This document shows positions 15,703-23,519 of a stretch of 64,000 nt of DNA, one piece after another. How positions within the stretch are numbered: the first letter of the stretch is position 1; every line of letters begins with the position of its first letter. The notes below the pieces were generated by a model. It ran no database searches. It was not told where the DNA came from and worked only from the letters and a program-made list of their open reading frames with translations. Source of the DNA: a virus; IMG/VR virus record IMGVR_UViG_3300023178_003561, positions 1 through 64,000 of that record; one strand, 5' to 3'. Both the position numbers and the translations under genes were made by a program.

Positions 15703-16730
15703 TGTATCTCCTTTTTGTGAACCTTGTTATACCATTTTACAGCAGTTGCCACCACGTTGTCAATAGTACTCTGTGTTGGCTCCCAATCTAAAATTTCCTT
15801 TACCTTGGTTATGTCGGCAACCAGATATGCAGGATCACCTGGTCTGTTGTCATGCATTTCTACGTTCATTGTGCCTGCGTGTTTTTGCACTGTGTCTACT
15901 AGTTCTTTGTTGGATGCAGGAGCGCCTGATCCTAAATTAAAAACTTCTGCCACTTGGTTGTAACTGGCGTAGTTCAAGGCTTTTATGTGTGCGTCTGCAA
16001 GGTCCATTACGTGTACATAATCTCTTACACAGGTGCCGTCCTCTGTATCATACTTGCCTCCAAAAATTTTGAATGTCTTGCCTTGTCTTGCCGCATCGAT
16101 GGCCAGCGGTACTATGTGTGTCTCCTTGTCTCGCAGTTCACCAACTTCCGATTCCGGATCCGCACCAGCGGCATTGAAATATCTTAGTCCGACACTTGAC
16201 AATCCAAAGGCTGTTTTGTAATCTCTGCACACTTGTTCCATCATAAGTTTTGTTGCACCATATGGATTGATTGGTCTGCACACATCTGATTCTCTGCATT
16301 TCCTAAAGCCTTGGTCACCATATGCGGCCGCACTTGAACTGAAAACGAATGTTTTTACTCCGCATTCTATAAGTTTATCCAATAGTGATATGGTCACAAT
16401 AAGATTATTTTTGTAGTACAGTGAAGGATCTGCAACACTCTCAGGCACACTTGTACTGCCAGCGAAATGTATACAACTTGTAATATCGTGTCTTTTAATA
16501 ATTTCATCAAGCCTGTTTATTTCTTGTGGCAATGTTATATTATAATTTGGGCCAAAACTGACCAATCCGTCTCTGAAATGTTTGTCAACTGTTACTGGAA
16601 TATAGCCGTTCTTTTCCAACAACTTACAGGTGTGTGAACCAACATATCCAGCACCGCCTGTCACCAGCACTGCTTTGCTCGATCCTTTAATATTTGGGTT
16701 CGGAAACTGGTGTCCTATAGTTTGATCCAT
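15699..16730 (-). CDS. galE: UDP-glucose 4-epimerase-like protein
   Basis: 343 residues from the ATG at 16730, chosen because GGAGAAGAG lies directly upstream; a longer frame begins at 16748. Short-chain dehydrogenase fold: NAD-binding VTGGAGYVGSH near 23-33, catalytic SSSAAAYGD and YGATK (the YxxxK pair), LRYFNAAGADP and DGTCVRDYVHVMDLA, all matching GalE. It interconverts UDP-glucose and UDP-galactose. It overlaps the glycosyltransferase gene, suggesting it supplies the sugar donor. The acceptor (host envelope, virion or phage DNA) is unknown. Confidence 0.9.
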   Translation of the reverse strand: MDQTIGHQFPNPNIKGSSKAVLVTGGAGYVGSHTCKLLEKNGYIPVTVDKHFRDGLVSFGPNYNITLPQEINRLDEIIKRHDITSCIHFAGSTSVPESVADPSLYYKNNLIVTISLLDKLIECGVKTFVFSSSAAAYGDQGFRKCRESDVCRPINPYGATKLMMEQVCRDYKTAFGLSSVGLRYFNAAGADPESEVGELRDKETHIVPLAIDAARQGKTFKIFGGKYDTEDGTCVRDYVHVMDLADAHIKALNYASYNQVAEVFNLGSGAPASNKELVDTVQKHAGTMNVEMHDNRPGDPAYLVADITKVKEILDWEPTQSTIDNVVATAVKWYNKVHKKEIQ

Positions 16731-17853
16731 CTCTTCTCCATTGTTCACCCTTGCCTGTCATGATGTCCAACATCCTGTCGATCGTACCGTTTGTCCAATC
16801 GGATATTTGACCCATACTAGGGGATGGTTTGCTTAATAGTAATTCTAGTTTTGCCATTGCGTCTTCTTGTGACCATGGCACATACAATCTTGTGTGATCG
16901 TTTGCGAACACTTCTGGGAATGACCTGTATGCCGGAAACAACACGTTACATCCTAACGCATCTGCTTCTGAAACTGTGTTTGATGTCCAGTCCTGTAAGG
17001 CACAGTTGAATAGCACTCTTGAATCTGCTAGTATCTCATAATATTCGTTTTTCTTTAAATTTTCGTGTATGGTGAGCAGTCCTTGTTTAGCAAGATACTG
17101 TGCCTCTTTGACATAGTATTCATTGTTAGATCTCAACGGACCACCTTGGCATATTGCAAATTCTGTTTCAGGATGTTTCTGTTTGAACTTTGTAATCATA
17201 TCCATAAAGAACTGTGGTTGCTTCTCTTGATCCCATCTTGCTCCAAACACCACTCTGTTCTTTCTCTCCATGAAAGGTTTCTGTTCAACTCTCGATTGCA
17301 CTTCTTCCTTGCCAAAACTCAATCCTGATATGTTGTATATTGGTGCCTTCCAGTTTGCTATACGCATATTGGCAACCATTTCCTCGTTGCTGGCAAGTAT
17401 GACAACATTTGGAATCTCGTTGCACATCTGTTCGTATAGGCTCATCCACTTGCTCATGCCCCAAACGTGTACAAAGTCGTCTGGATCTATGGCCTGTGCT
17501 AGGCAACGCAAATATATTGTGGGCCTGTATTTTTCTGGTGTCTGTTGCAAAATGTAAGGCAATGATTCCATTCCAGGTTGGAACATATCTTCAAAAAATA
17601 TCGCGTCCTTGTCGGTGATTTCTCCTGCTTTTAATTTTTTAACCAGGTTCATCATTTGGCTCATGCCAAAGTAACTCCTACCGTGTGCGTCCAGCACCTG
17701 TCCTGTGACTATGGCCTCTGAGTCGTCTATGGTGTCACCTGGAATGATCTCATACTTCACTCCTCGTTTGTCGTATGCTCTTTTTGTCCAGTCCGTTAGT
17801 TGATATGTGTATCTGGCCTGATAAGATTCAAGTCCCATGTAAAATATTTTCAT
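16687..17853 (-). CDS. glycosyltransferase, GT-B type
   Basis: 388 residues. Two Rossmann-like halves: the C-terminal half starts near 208 (RVVFGARWDQEKQPQFF) and ends with the nucleotide-sugar site around 310-330, SNTVSEADALGCNVLFPAYRS. This resembles GT family 4/GT1-like enzymes. It overlaps galE by 44 bases and has its own promoter. The acceptor cannot be read; DNA glycosylation, as with T4 glucosyltransferases, is one possibility since other DNA-modification genes are close by, and surface glycan change is another. Confidence 0.78.
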   Translation of the reverse strand: MKIFYMGLESYQARYTYQLTDWTKRAYDKRGVKYEIIPGDTIDDSEAIVTGQVLDAHGRSYFGMSQMMNLVKKLKAGEITDKDAIFFEDMFQPGMESLPYILQQTPEKYRPTIYLRCLAQAIDPDDFVHVWGMSKWMSLYEQMCNEIPNVVILASNEEMVANMRIANWKAPIYNISGLSFGKEEVQSRVEQKPFMERKNRVVFGARWDQEKQPQFFMDMITKFKQKHPETEFAICQGGPLRSNNEYYVKEAQYLAKQGLLTIHENLKKNEYYEILADSRVLFNCALQDWTSNTVSEADALGCNVLFPAYRSFPEVFANDHTRLYVPWSQEDAMAKLELLLSKPSPSMGQISDWTNGTIDRMLDIMTGKGEQWRRDGSNYRTPVSEPKY

Positions 17854-17859
17854 AGTGTC

Positions 17860-17888
17860 AGTATAGCAAAATTAATCCCACTTGTCAC
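17860..17888 (-). promoter_or_regulatory. sigma70-like promoter for the glycosyltransferase-galE run
   Basis: Minus-strand GTGACA (17883-17888), 17-base spacer, TATACT (17860-17865), seven bases before the ATG at 17853. The -35 lies within the 3' end of the SET gene. The short distance implies an almost leaderless message. Confidence 0.5.
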
Positions 17889-18192
17889 TGAAATCTTTGT
17901 ACAAAGTGTATTTTGCTGTGAGTTCCTCTCCTGCTTTAATCTGTGTTGTGGTTACCAGGTATTTCACTGGTAATTGGTGCCAGAATCCTTCGAGGTTCTT
18001 GCAGTTTGGTTGATCTGAATGGTTGTAGAAGGCACCAAGTGCTGTCCTCACGTATCCGTGGGGGAAATTCTTGTTCTTAATGTGTGCTATGCCCAGTATC
18101 ACATCGGGATCGAAATTCTTGGTGGCGAACAGGCCCATGCCCTGTACCTTGGATTCCCTTATTGTGAGTCCGTCTGGTAATGGTTTGTACAT
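17872..18192 (-). CDS. SET-domain protein
   Basis: 106 residues, a minimal SET domain. It shows KVQGMGLFATKNF at 16-28, the NHS-type motif FYNHSDQPNC near 55-64 and GEELTAKYTLY near 88-98, which together form the SAM/lysine pocket of SET methyltransferases. Some phage and bacterial SET proteins methylate lysines; no post-SET zinc cluster is present. Target unknown. It directly follows a Cys-rich small protein. Confidence 0.82.
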   Translation of the reverse strand: MYKPLPDGLTIRESKVQGMGLFATKNFDPDVILGIAHIKNKNFPHGYVRTALGAFYNHSDQPNCKNLEGFWHQLPVKYLVTTTQIKAGEELTAKYTLYKDFSDKWD

Positions 18193-18498
18193 CTATTCTC
18201 CTGCTCCGTCTATGGCCTTTGGATGATAGGTGGCCTGTTTTTCTTTCTCCGTCTTTTCATTCCATTCCTTCAACTTGACTTGGTAGTCTGATTCACTCAA
18301 ACCGTGCCAACCGATACATCTACCAACCGGTGATCTACCGCAAGGACAAGACTGTTTCTTCTGTCGTTCTTTTTTGTTTGCGATACTCTGTTGCATAGAT
18401 ATATCAGTTAGTTCTTTTTCTTTGGCAAATATATCCATAAAATTCTTCCTGTAAGAATCATTGGATGGTCTAGATTTGCCGTCCCAATTACCCGGCAT
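18193..18498 (-). CDS. small protein with CPCGRS/CIGWHGL motif
   Basis: 101 residues, highly charged. A short conserved-looking metal-binding patch, CPCGRSPVGRCIGWHGLSE, near residues 51-69 suggests a single zinc site. The rest is helical and polar. No activity assigned. It overlaps the peroxiredoxin by 11 bases and abuts the SET gene. Confidence 0.66.
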   Translation of the reverse strand: MPGNWDGKSRPSNDSYRKNFMDIFAKEKELTDISMQQSIANKKERQKKQSCPCGRSPVGRCIGWHGLSESDYQVKLKEWNEKTEKEKQATYHPKAIDGAGE

Positions 18499-19024
18499 TG
18501 TCCCTCAGGTAGTTGATCATAGTGTCAGCGTCTGATACTTCAAATGGATCGTTGTCGTCACTAGCATTATTCTTGCCAGGTTCTTCGAAAATTTTAACAA
18601 CCTCTCCATTATCCACCAGCATTGAATATCTCCAAGATCTCATTCCAAAACCCTGTTTTGGTTTGTTCACAAGCATACCCATGCCCTGTGTGAATACTCC
18701 TTCACCGTCGCCGATTGGTTTGACTTTCTGAACGTTTTGGTCTTTGAACCAAGCGTTCATCACAAATGCATCGTTTACGGACACACAGTACACTTCGTCA
18801 ACGCCTAATGCCTTGATTTCATCGTACTTTGCTTCGTATTCAGGTACCTGCTGACTAGAACAAGTGGGTGTAAATGCTCCTGGTAGTGAGAACACAACAA
18901 CTTTTTTGTTGTCAAAAATTTCTGTTGTGTCAACATCCTTCCATTCGCCGCCTATAAACGTACATCCACCTACTTCGTCAGTGTCGCCGACCCTTGTTTT
19001 AAAGTTAGTGTATGGTACTTTCAC
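18488..19024 (-). CDS. peroxiredoxin (AhpC/TSA, Prx5-like)
   Basis: 178 residues beginning at a GTG. Peroxidatic site PGAFTPTCSSQQVP near residues 48-61 (Cys in TPTC) and RYSMLVDNGEV near 132 match the Prx5/hybrid peroxiredoxin family, which reduces peroxides. The GGAGG ribosome site lies inside the last codons (Lys-Glu-Ala) of the upstream gene. A detoxifying role during infection, together with the superoxide dismutase at 35 kb, is a reasonable inference. Confidence 0.9.
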   Translation of the reverse strand: MKVPYTNFKTRVGDTDEVGGCTFIGGEWKDVDTTEIFDNKKVVVFSLPGAFTPTCSSQQVPEYEAKYDEIKALGVDEVYCVSVNDAFVMNAWFKDQNVQKVKPIGDGEGVFTQGMGMLVNKPKQGFGMRSWRYSMLVDNGEVVKIFEEPGKNNASDDNDPFEVSDADTMINYLRDNAG

Positions 19025-19025
19025 T

Positions 19026-19346
19026 TTACTTTGCCTCCTTTACAAGTTTCACGTCGCCGTTTTTTGTGTGTTTGATCTTGTGTGAGTTTTGCAGTGCGAT
19101 ATGCAAGAACGTTTTGTACTTGTCATCCTTCACCATCAAAGTCACACAATCATCATCTTCATTGTCATATCCATGATATGCCCAAATGAAATCCTTTCCG
19201 TACTTCATGCCCAGGTTTCCTGCCGTGGCGCATATGTTTGCCACAGCGTCAACGAATGTGTATGAAGCGTTGAGTCCACCCCCGCCTATGGGAAGGTATC
19301 CCATCCTAGTGGTTGCTCGTTTTTGTTTAATCGTTATTTCTTTCAT
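19026..19346 (-). CDS. conserved hypothetical protein
   Basis: 106 residues from the ATG at 19346. N-terminus MKEITIKQKR, then a glycine-rich segment (YLPIGGGGLNASYTFVDAV) and an acidic DNEDDDCVTLMV stretch. No family recognised. It overlaps the QueD-like gene by 20 bases and supplies the ribosome site for the peroxiredoxin. Confidence 0.62.
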   Translation of the reverse strand: MKEITIKQKRATTRMGYLPIGGGGLNASYTFVDAVANICATAGNLGMKYGKDFIWAYHGYDNEDDDCVTLMVKDDKYKTFLHIALQNSHKIKHTKNGDVKLVKEAK

Positions 19347-19758
19347 ATACTGCGTGTGATCCGTTCTCTCCGTCCTCGGAAACATCTATCTCGATCTTCC
19401 TGCCTGGATATCTTTTTGTTATTGCCACGTATAAGTCATCACTCATCATCTCACATGATTTATAATCTAGTTTCAATGTACCTTCGCTGTACATGTCTTC
19501 AATCCATCTCTTGAACTGTATGAATTCTATGTCTCTGTCATCGTGGAACACCTCTATGGCCACTTTGAAATGGAATATGTGCCTGTGTGGGTGTCCAAGG
19601 AAACTGACATCATATCTGTCTCCTGTGGCCAGTTTTGGATCATCCAGTGCCGCCGGATACTTGTGGATGCCTTCCTTACGGAATGTTACCCATATCATTT
19701 TGCTTGCCTTGCCAGCCTGTTCTTTCAGTGCCTGGTCATGTTGTTGTTCAGTGTTCAT
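19327..19758 (-). CDS. queD: QueD-like T-fold protein (6-carboxytetrahydropterin synthase family, divergent)
   Basis: 143 residues from the ATG at 19758, preceded by GAGGAG. It aligns as a 6-pyruvoyltetrahydropterin synthase fold: His32 with a following Ala pair, HPHRH at 56-60 followed by hydrophobic strand IFHFKVAIEV, DIEFIQFKRW (77-86) in place of the family's VxDFxxLK, SCEMMSDDL (101-109) and VSEDGENG (126-133). QueD makes 6-carboxytetrahydropterin from FolE product. The expected catalytic Cys between the first His and the HxH pair is absent; the only Cys is 102. Function is therefore likely but not certain. It is preceded by a short conserved ORF. Confidence 0.62.
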   Translation of the reverse strand: MNTEQQHDQALKEQAGKASKMIWVTFRKEGIHKYPAALDDPKLATGDRYDVSFLGHPHRHIFHFKVAIEVFHDDRDIEFIQFKRWIEDMYSEGTLKLDYKSCEMMSDDLYVAITKRYPGRKIEIDVSEDGENGSHAVYERNND

Positions 19759-20276
19759 GCTTTCTCCTCTATAGGTTCGTCTTGTTTGTAGTGTTCCCAA
19801 GATGTAAATCCTGATGACTGTTTGAAGTTGTCCATTGTCATGGTCCAAACTCCAGGGTTGGTTTTGTTGAAATCAACATCATCAACCTTGATACAAAGAT
19901 TATTATCATCCTCTGAATTTGGGAATATTATCGAACAGAAAGGTATAAATTTTTCTTCATTCCATATCTCGGCAAATCTTTCCTTCACTTCTTTGTGTAC
20001 ATGATATTGATAGTCAATAGTGCACCAATAACCTTTACGCATAAGCCTCTTGATTAGTTGCGAGGTATTTGCGATGTTGTGCATGAATGACCTGTTTGCT
20101 CCAAAATAGATTGCTTCAGCATTGACTTTTTCGGCCAATTCTACGATTTGATCAAAGTAAAGATCATTCCTCGCAAGGAAAAGTGTTTGTTTTCCATATG
20201 CTGGGGTGTGTTCCACTTCAAAACCTGAAAAAACACCAACACTATCGCTTCTGCCTGTTTTGTAATCTCTGTCCAT
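19755..20276 (-). CDS. conserved hypothetical protein next to queD-like gene
   Basis: 173 residues. An alpha/beta pattern is visible (GKQTLFLARNDLYFDQIVELAEKV, AEAIYFGANRSFMHN), with an acidic FPNSEDDNNLCIKVDD segment later. No family recognised. ATGA overlap with the QueD-like gene implies joint expression, so it may belong to the base-modification pathway. Its ATG lies only five bases after a perfect -10 box, so the message would be leaderless or nearly so. Confidence 0.66.
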   Translation of the reverse strand: MDRDYKTGRSDSVGVFSGFEVEHTPAYGKQTLFLARNDLYFDQIVELAEKVNAEAIYFGANRSFMHNIANTSQLIKRLMRKGYWCTIDYQYHVHKEVKERFAEIWNEEKFIPFCSIIFPNSEDDNNLCIKVDDVDFNKTNPGVWTMTMDNFKQSSGFTSWEHYKQDEPIEEKA

Positions 20277-20281
20277 GCTTT

Positions 20282-20310
20282 ATTATACTATGACGTGGTT
20301 ATTTTGTCAA
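20282..20310 (-). promoter_or_regulatory. consensus sigma70 promoter
   Basis: Minus-strand TTGACA (20305-20310), 17-base spacer, TATAAT (20282-20287): both hexamers perfect. The -35 coincides with the final Leu-Thr codons of the DUF465-like gene. The first transcribed base would fall at about the A of the next ATG (20276). Confidence 0.8.
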
Positions 20311-20493
20311 CGTTGCCTTGGCCTTCGCGATTGCGTCTTTGAGTGCTAACTTGGTCTTCTTTAGCCTCATCAACAGCGTTTTGCTTTCGGCACTTCTGTC
20401 TTTTAGACGATCCTTGGTTAATTCATCAACTTTTCTTTTAAGGTAATCATGATGATCTTCCAGTTTCTTCACTCTTTTACTTTTACCAGCCAT
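20299..20493 (-). CDS. small DUF465/YdcH-like coiled-coil protein
   Basis: 64 residues from the ATG at 20493, which has GGAGG upstream. The helix pair LEDHHDYLKRKVDEL and LMRLKKTKLALKDAI matches the DUF465 (YdcH) pattern of a short coiled coil ending in LKKxKLxLKDxI. Role unknown. It follows dpdA with no gap. Its last codons carry a promoter. Confidence 0.7.
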   Translation of the reverse strand: MAGKSKRVKKLEDHHDYLKRKVDELTKDRLKDRSAESKTLLMRLKKTKLALKDAIAKAKATLTK

Positions 20494-20494
20494 T

Positions 20495-21946
20495 TTAACC
20501 TCCTTCAAATAAACTTGAAAAATTGTTCTTGCCTTTACCGCCACCTGTTGCTCTCGCCCATCTGTTGCCTCTAATGTCAGCAAGATAACTTGATGCGTTC
20601 TTTATCAGTTCCATGGGTTTCTCGCTAGTGAACACTTCCTCCACGAAAGTGTTGAAATACAATATGTTCCTTGGCACGTATATGCTAGGTTCATCGGTCT
20701 TGTCACTTGCTTTGGTTTTACGCCAGTGTTTCACTTCTGGTCTGTGTTTTATTGATTCTATGTCGTTGAGATCATTGGCTATCTGTATGGCTCTGATTTG
20801 ATTGTACACATTGTGAGCCATCATCAGCACGTAACTGAAACTGTCCCAACTTGTTGCTCCGATCTTGCCTGACTTGTTGACGTCCTTCTCGCCGTACCAA
20901 CACACGTCTCCCATCCTGAGCCTTCTTCCTATTCCACTATCAAATGGAAATTGTATGTCACTGCCCTTCAGTGCCTTGTCGTCTGGTGCCTTGTCCATTA
21001 TGAATGAGAACCTGTCAGGGGTGAAAGAGTTATGTGTGTATACAAGACCATTCGCCGTGCTCAAGAATGCTGACGCACTGTCAAAACTTATTGTGAAGTT
21101 AGGGTTGATGTGTTTCCTAACTTGCCTTTGCACCTGTGTGAGGTAACACGCCCAGTCCATCTGTGACGTTCCTAGCACGTGCATCCAATCCTTGCCATCC
21201 AGTTTCTTCTCGTCTCTCATAATTATTAATCTTTTCAGCATCACCTCCATGTCGCACATGTTGATACCACCCATAGCCCATCCTTCAAACTCGAAGTCTT
21301 TCACTGCGTTATACCAGATCTGTGCGGTCTCCCAGTCATCGCCCTGTAGCACGTTCAAGAATTTGGTCTGTCCCAGTCTGTTCTTCTGGAAGAACTTGTT
21401 GTTGTATATGGTGCCATCTAGCGTGTCCTGGAAACTTTTTAATCCTGTCTTTGGACTGTTTAGATCATCCGCCGCCCAAGTCGGCACGTCCAATGTCATG
21501 GCCCAATCACTGGTCAGTTCAAGCCAATTCAAGATATCTGATCTAACCTTGTTTGCCTTGTTACCCTCGAAATCTTTCCAGTCAAACTTGATCACACCCT
21601 TGCCTATCTGGTATCCACCCGAATCTCCAACTATGGTAGAGAACTTCCTGTCTCTGTTCACGAACATATGATCCCTGTCACCCACCTTATCCATGTCCAG
21701 GCAGGCGTGTCCCGCCGAGTAAAGTGCTGTTGGATAGGTGAACATGCCCTCGTCTGGGTTTATGAAGTTAAGTCCCTCGACTCCGTTCTCGAAACCTTTT
21801 GGGATACGTTCAGCCGGAATGTGTGTCCCGCCTGTTATCCTCTGTTTTGATATGAACGTGTTGTAGAAATTTGATATCGCAGGCAAGAACACCGCGAAGT
21901 CTCTGCTGAGTTCCCCTAGATGTTCTTGCTTTGCGTTCTTCGTCAT
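20495..21946 (-). CDS. dpdA: DpdA-type tRNA-guanine transglycosylase-like DNA base exchanger
   Basis: 483 residues related to queuine tRNA-ribosyltransferase. Equivalent motifs: DSGGYQ at 108-113 (Asp108, general acid/base), LDVPTW at 152-157, VLQGDDW at 199-205, GWAMGGI at 222-228 (cf. GxAIGGL), HVLGT at 256-260 and SFDSAS at 287-292 carrying the likely nucleophilic Asp. The TGT zinc site is not obvious. DpdA family proteins exchange guanine in DNA for a 7-deazaguanine base. It abuts the sliding-clamp gene by TAATG overlap, linking modification to replication. Strong assignment; the inserted base is not known. Confidence 0.88.
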   Translation of the reverse strand: MTKNAKQEHLGELSRDFAVFLPAISNFYNTFISKQRITGGTHIPAERIPKGFENGVEGLNFINPDEGMFTYPTALYSAGHACLDMDKVGDRDHMFVNRDRKFSTIVGDSGGYQIGKGVIKFDWKDFEGNKANKVRSDILNWLELTSDWAMTLDVPTWAADDLNSPKTGLKSFQDTLDGTIYNNKFFQKNRLGQTKFLNVLQGDDWETAQIWYNAVKDFEFEGWAMGGINMCDMEVMLKRLIIMRDEKKLDGKDWMHVLGTSQMDWACYLTQVQRQVRKHINPNFTISFDSASAFLSTANGLVYTHNSFTPDRFSFIMDKAPDDKALKGSDIQFPFDSGIGRRLRMGDVCWYGEKDVNKSGKIGATSWDSFSYVLMMAHNVYNQIRAIQIANDLNDIESIKHRPEVKHWRKTKASDKTDEPSIYVPRNILYFNTFVEEVFTSEKPMELIKNASSYLADIRGNRWARATGGGKGKNNFSSLFEGG

Positions 21947-22683
21947 TATTGCGCCTGTGCTGGTATAATGTATTGATACTTGCCCAAACCAGAGTCAACA
22001 GAGACCTGCATCGCACCCTCGTTAGAGAAGTGCAAAGTGACCTTCGCTGAATCTGACAGTTTAAGGATCTGCAACACCTGTCCAACCGGCCAACTCCAAC
22101 CCTTGTTAAGTGTGCCCTTAACGTCGGTTGCGAAAACGAACTCACCACCATGTGACGCTTGGTCACCGAAGGTGAATATCAGATTTCCATCTTCCGTCCT
22201 CACGACGAATGAATTGTGTTCTGTGTTTGCTGTGGCCTGGAAGTTGAATCTCTGCACACTAGCCACTGTAGGCTCGATCTCTACGTCCCACTTAACACCC
22301 TTGAACTTCACGGTCTTAAGTTTCTCGTTGATGATCTCAGCGTTCATGAACCTGTAGTCGTTCTTGAAGTCACCCTTTTCATTCTCGAAATGGATGCCTG
22401 TGGGAACCGTTGCGCCGTTTCTCTCACCAGACAACACGGTTATGTTCGCCTTCTCCTTGTACTCCGGACACTTCAGGTGAATGTCCAGTTTGCCCATCTG
22501 AGGCATACCAAACGTACCGTTCATTTCCGGTTGTGGTTTGTGGAAAGACCCTTGCAGGATCACAGATCTGTCTTCGGCCATTGAGTCGATGTTAGTTTCC
22601 TTATCATCACCAGTGATCTTGACAAGATCCAAGAATCCCAATCCATGCGTGTGTTTAACGATGTCTTTTAAGATGTCTATCAT
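21946..22683 (-). CDS. 45: sliding clamp (T4 gp45-like)
   Basis: 245 residues with the size and strand-rich pattern of T4 gp45 trimeric clamps. Features include the N-terminal MIDILKDIVKHTHGLGFLDLVKI, DVEIEPTVASVQRFNFQ near 134 and the C-terminal KYQYIIPAQAQ. The clamp tethers the polymerase and, in T4, also activates late transcription. Neighbours are dpdA and, across a methyltransferase, DNA polymerase. Confidence 0.88.
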   Translation of the reverse strand: MIDILKDIVKHTHGLGFLDLVKITGDDKETNIDSMAEDRSVILQGSFHKPQPEMNGTFGMPQMGKLDIHLKCPEYKEKANITVLSGERNGATVPTGIHFENEKGDFKNDYRFMNAEIINEKLKTVKFKGVKWDVEIEPTVASVQRFNFQATANTEHNSFVVRTEDGNLIFTFGDQASHGGEFVFATDVKGTLNKGWSWPVGQVLQILKLSDSAKVTLHFSNEGAMQVSVDSGLGKYQYIIPAQAQ

Positions 22684-22713
22684 AATGTTCTAATTGTATA
22701 TGATATTTAGGTC

Positions 22714-23511
22714 TTAGTCTACGGTTATTTCTGAAACTTTGTACACGACCGGATTTTGTTTACCAGGTTTGCGGAATATTGCGTAGTTGGCCCCAGGACG
22801 GAACTGGTTCATTTCCACTATCTCATAACCCTCGTCTTTGATCATTGCAGTCATGGCAGTTTTTGTATTATAGGCCCAATAACCACGTTTTGCTTTATTA
22901 AGGTCATGATCAAAATGGCAATCGGCATATTGCATAAAGCAGTATCCTCCCGGAACAATGACACGTTTGATATCATGCAAATATTGTTGAATGTGATTTT
23001 GGTCAAAGAAAACAAATGTGTCCCAACTGAATATAAAATTACAACTGTTTTGTGGGATATTAGAACATTCTGTGTTTTTTGTTAGGTAAAACTTCAAGTA
23101 TTTTTGATGGGCAGGTTTGAACCTTCTCCGTATCTTTTTTTCGCAACCAGGCAATACGTCGAGAAAATAATTCATTCGCCATGCTCTGAACTCTTTGGAA
23201 AACATTCCAAAGCCAGGACCTATTTCCAGACTGTTGTAAATATTGGTCCTTGCAAACTGGAATATTTTTGTTTGGACCTGGGTGTAAAGCATCTGGTCGA
23301 CCTCTGGAACAGTAGATTTGTGCTCTAAATCTTTTTGAAACCATTCAGGCGTTTTGCCTAATTTTTTAATTATAGATTTATTGTTAGCGTCTATGGCAGA
23401 TTCTAGATCTGTGATCAATTTTAGATTTTCCTCAACAAGTTTGCTCCAGTCCGTTCCTTTCAGTCTTTGAAGTTTTTCTTTCAACAGCCTAATTTCTTCT
23501 ATGCTTAACAT
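22714..23511 (-). CDS. class I SAM-dependent methyltransferase
   Basis: 265 residues. The glycine-rich SAM motif LEIGPGFGMFS lies near 97-107 after a helical N-terminal 90 residues; FIFSWDTFVFF (motif IV-like) and VPGGYCFMQY near 190 follow. It lacks DPPY/NPPY, so an N6-adenine or N4-cytosine DNA methylase is unlikely. The substrate may be a small molecule, sugar or protein. Position between clamp and polymerase suggests early expression. Confidence 0.8.
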   Translation of the reverse strand: MLSIEEIRLLKEKLQRLKGTDWSKLVEENLKLITDLESAIDANNKSIIKKLGKTPEWFQKDLEHKSTVPEVDQMLYTQVQTKIFQFARTNIYNSLEIGPGFGMFSKEFRAWRMNYFLDVLPGCEKKIRRRFKPAHQKYLKFYLTKNTECSNIPQNSCNFIFSWDTFVFFDQNHIQQYLHDIKRVIVPGGYCFMQYADCHFDHDLNKAKRGYWAYNTKTAMTAMIKDEGYEIVEMNQFRPGANYAIFRKPGKQNPVVYKVSEITVD

Positions 23512-23519
23512 AATGATAT

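Noticed and set aside
22410-22584. Plus-strand ORFs antisense to the sliding clamp
   Set aside because: Cys/Arg-rich shadows without ribosome sites, fully explained by gp45 on the minus strand.
7749-22683. Search for a queC or queF gene in the modification block
   Set aside because: No ORF shows the SGGxDS-type ATP loop or the QueF motif; absence holds only for this window.
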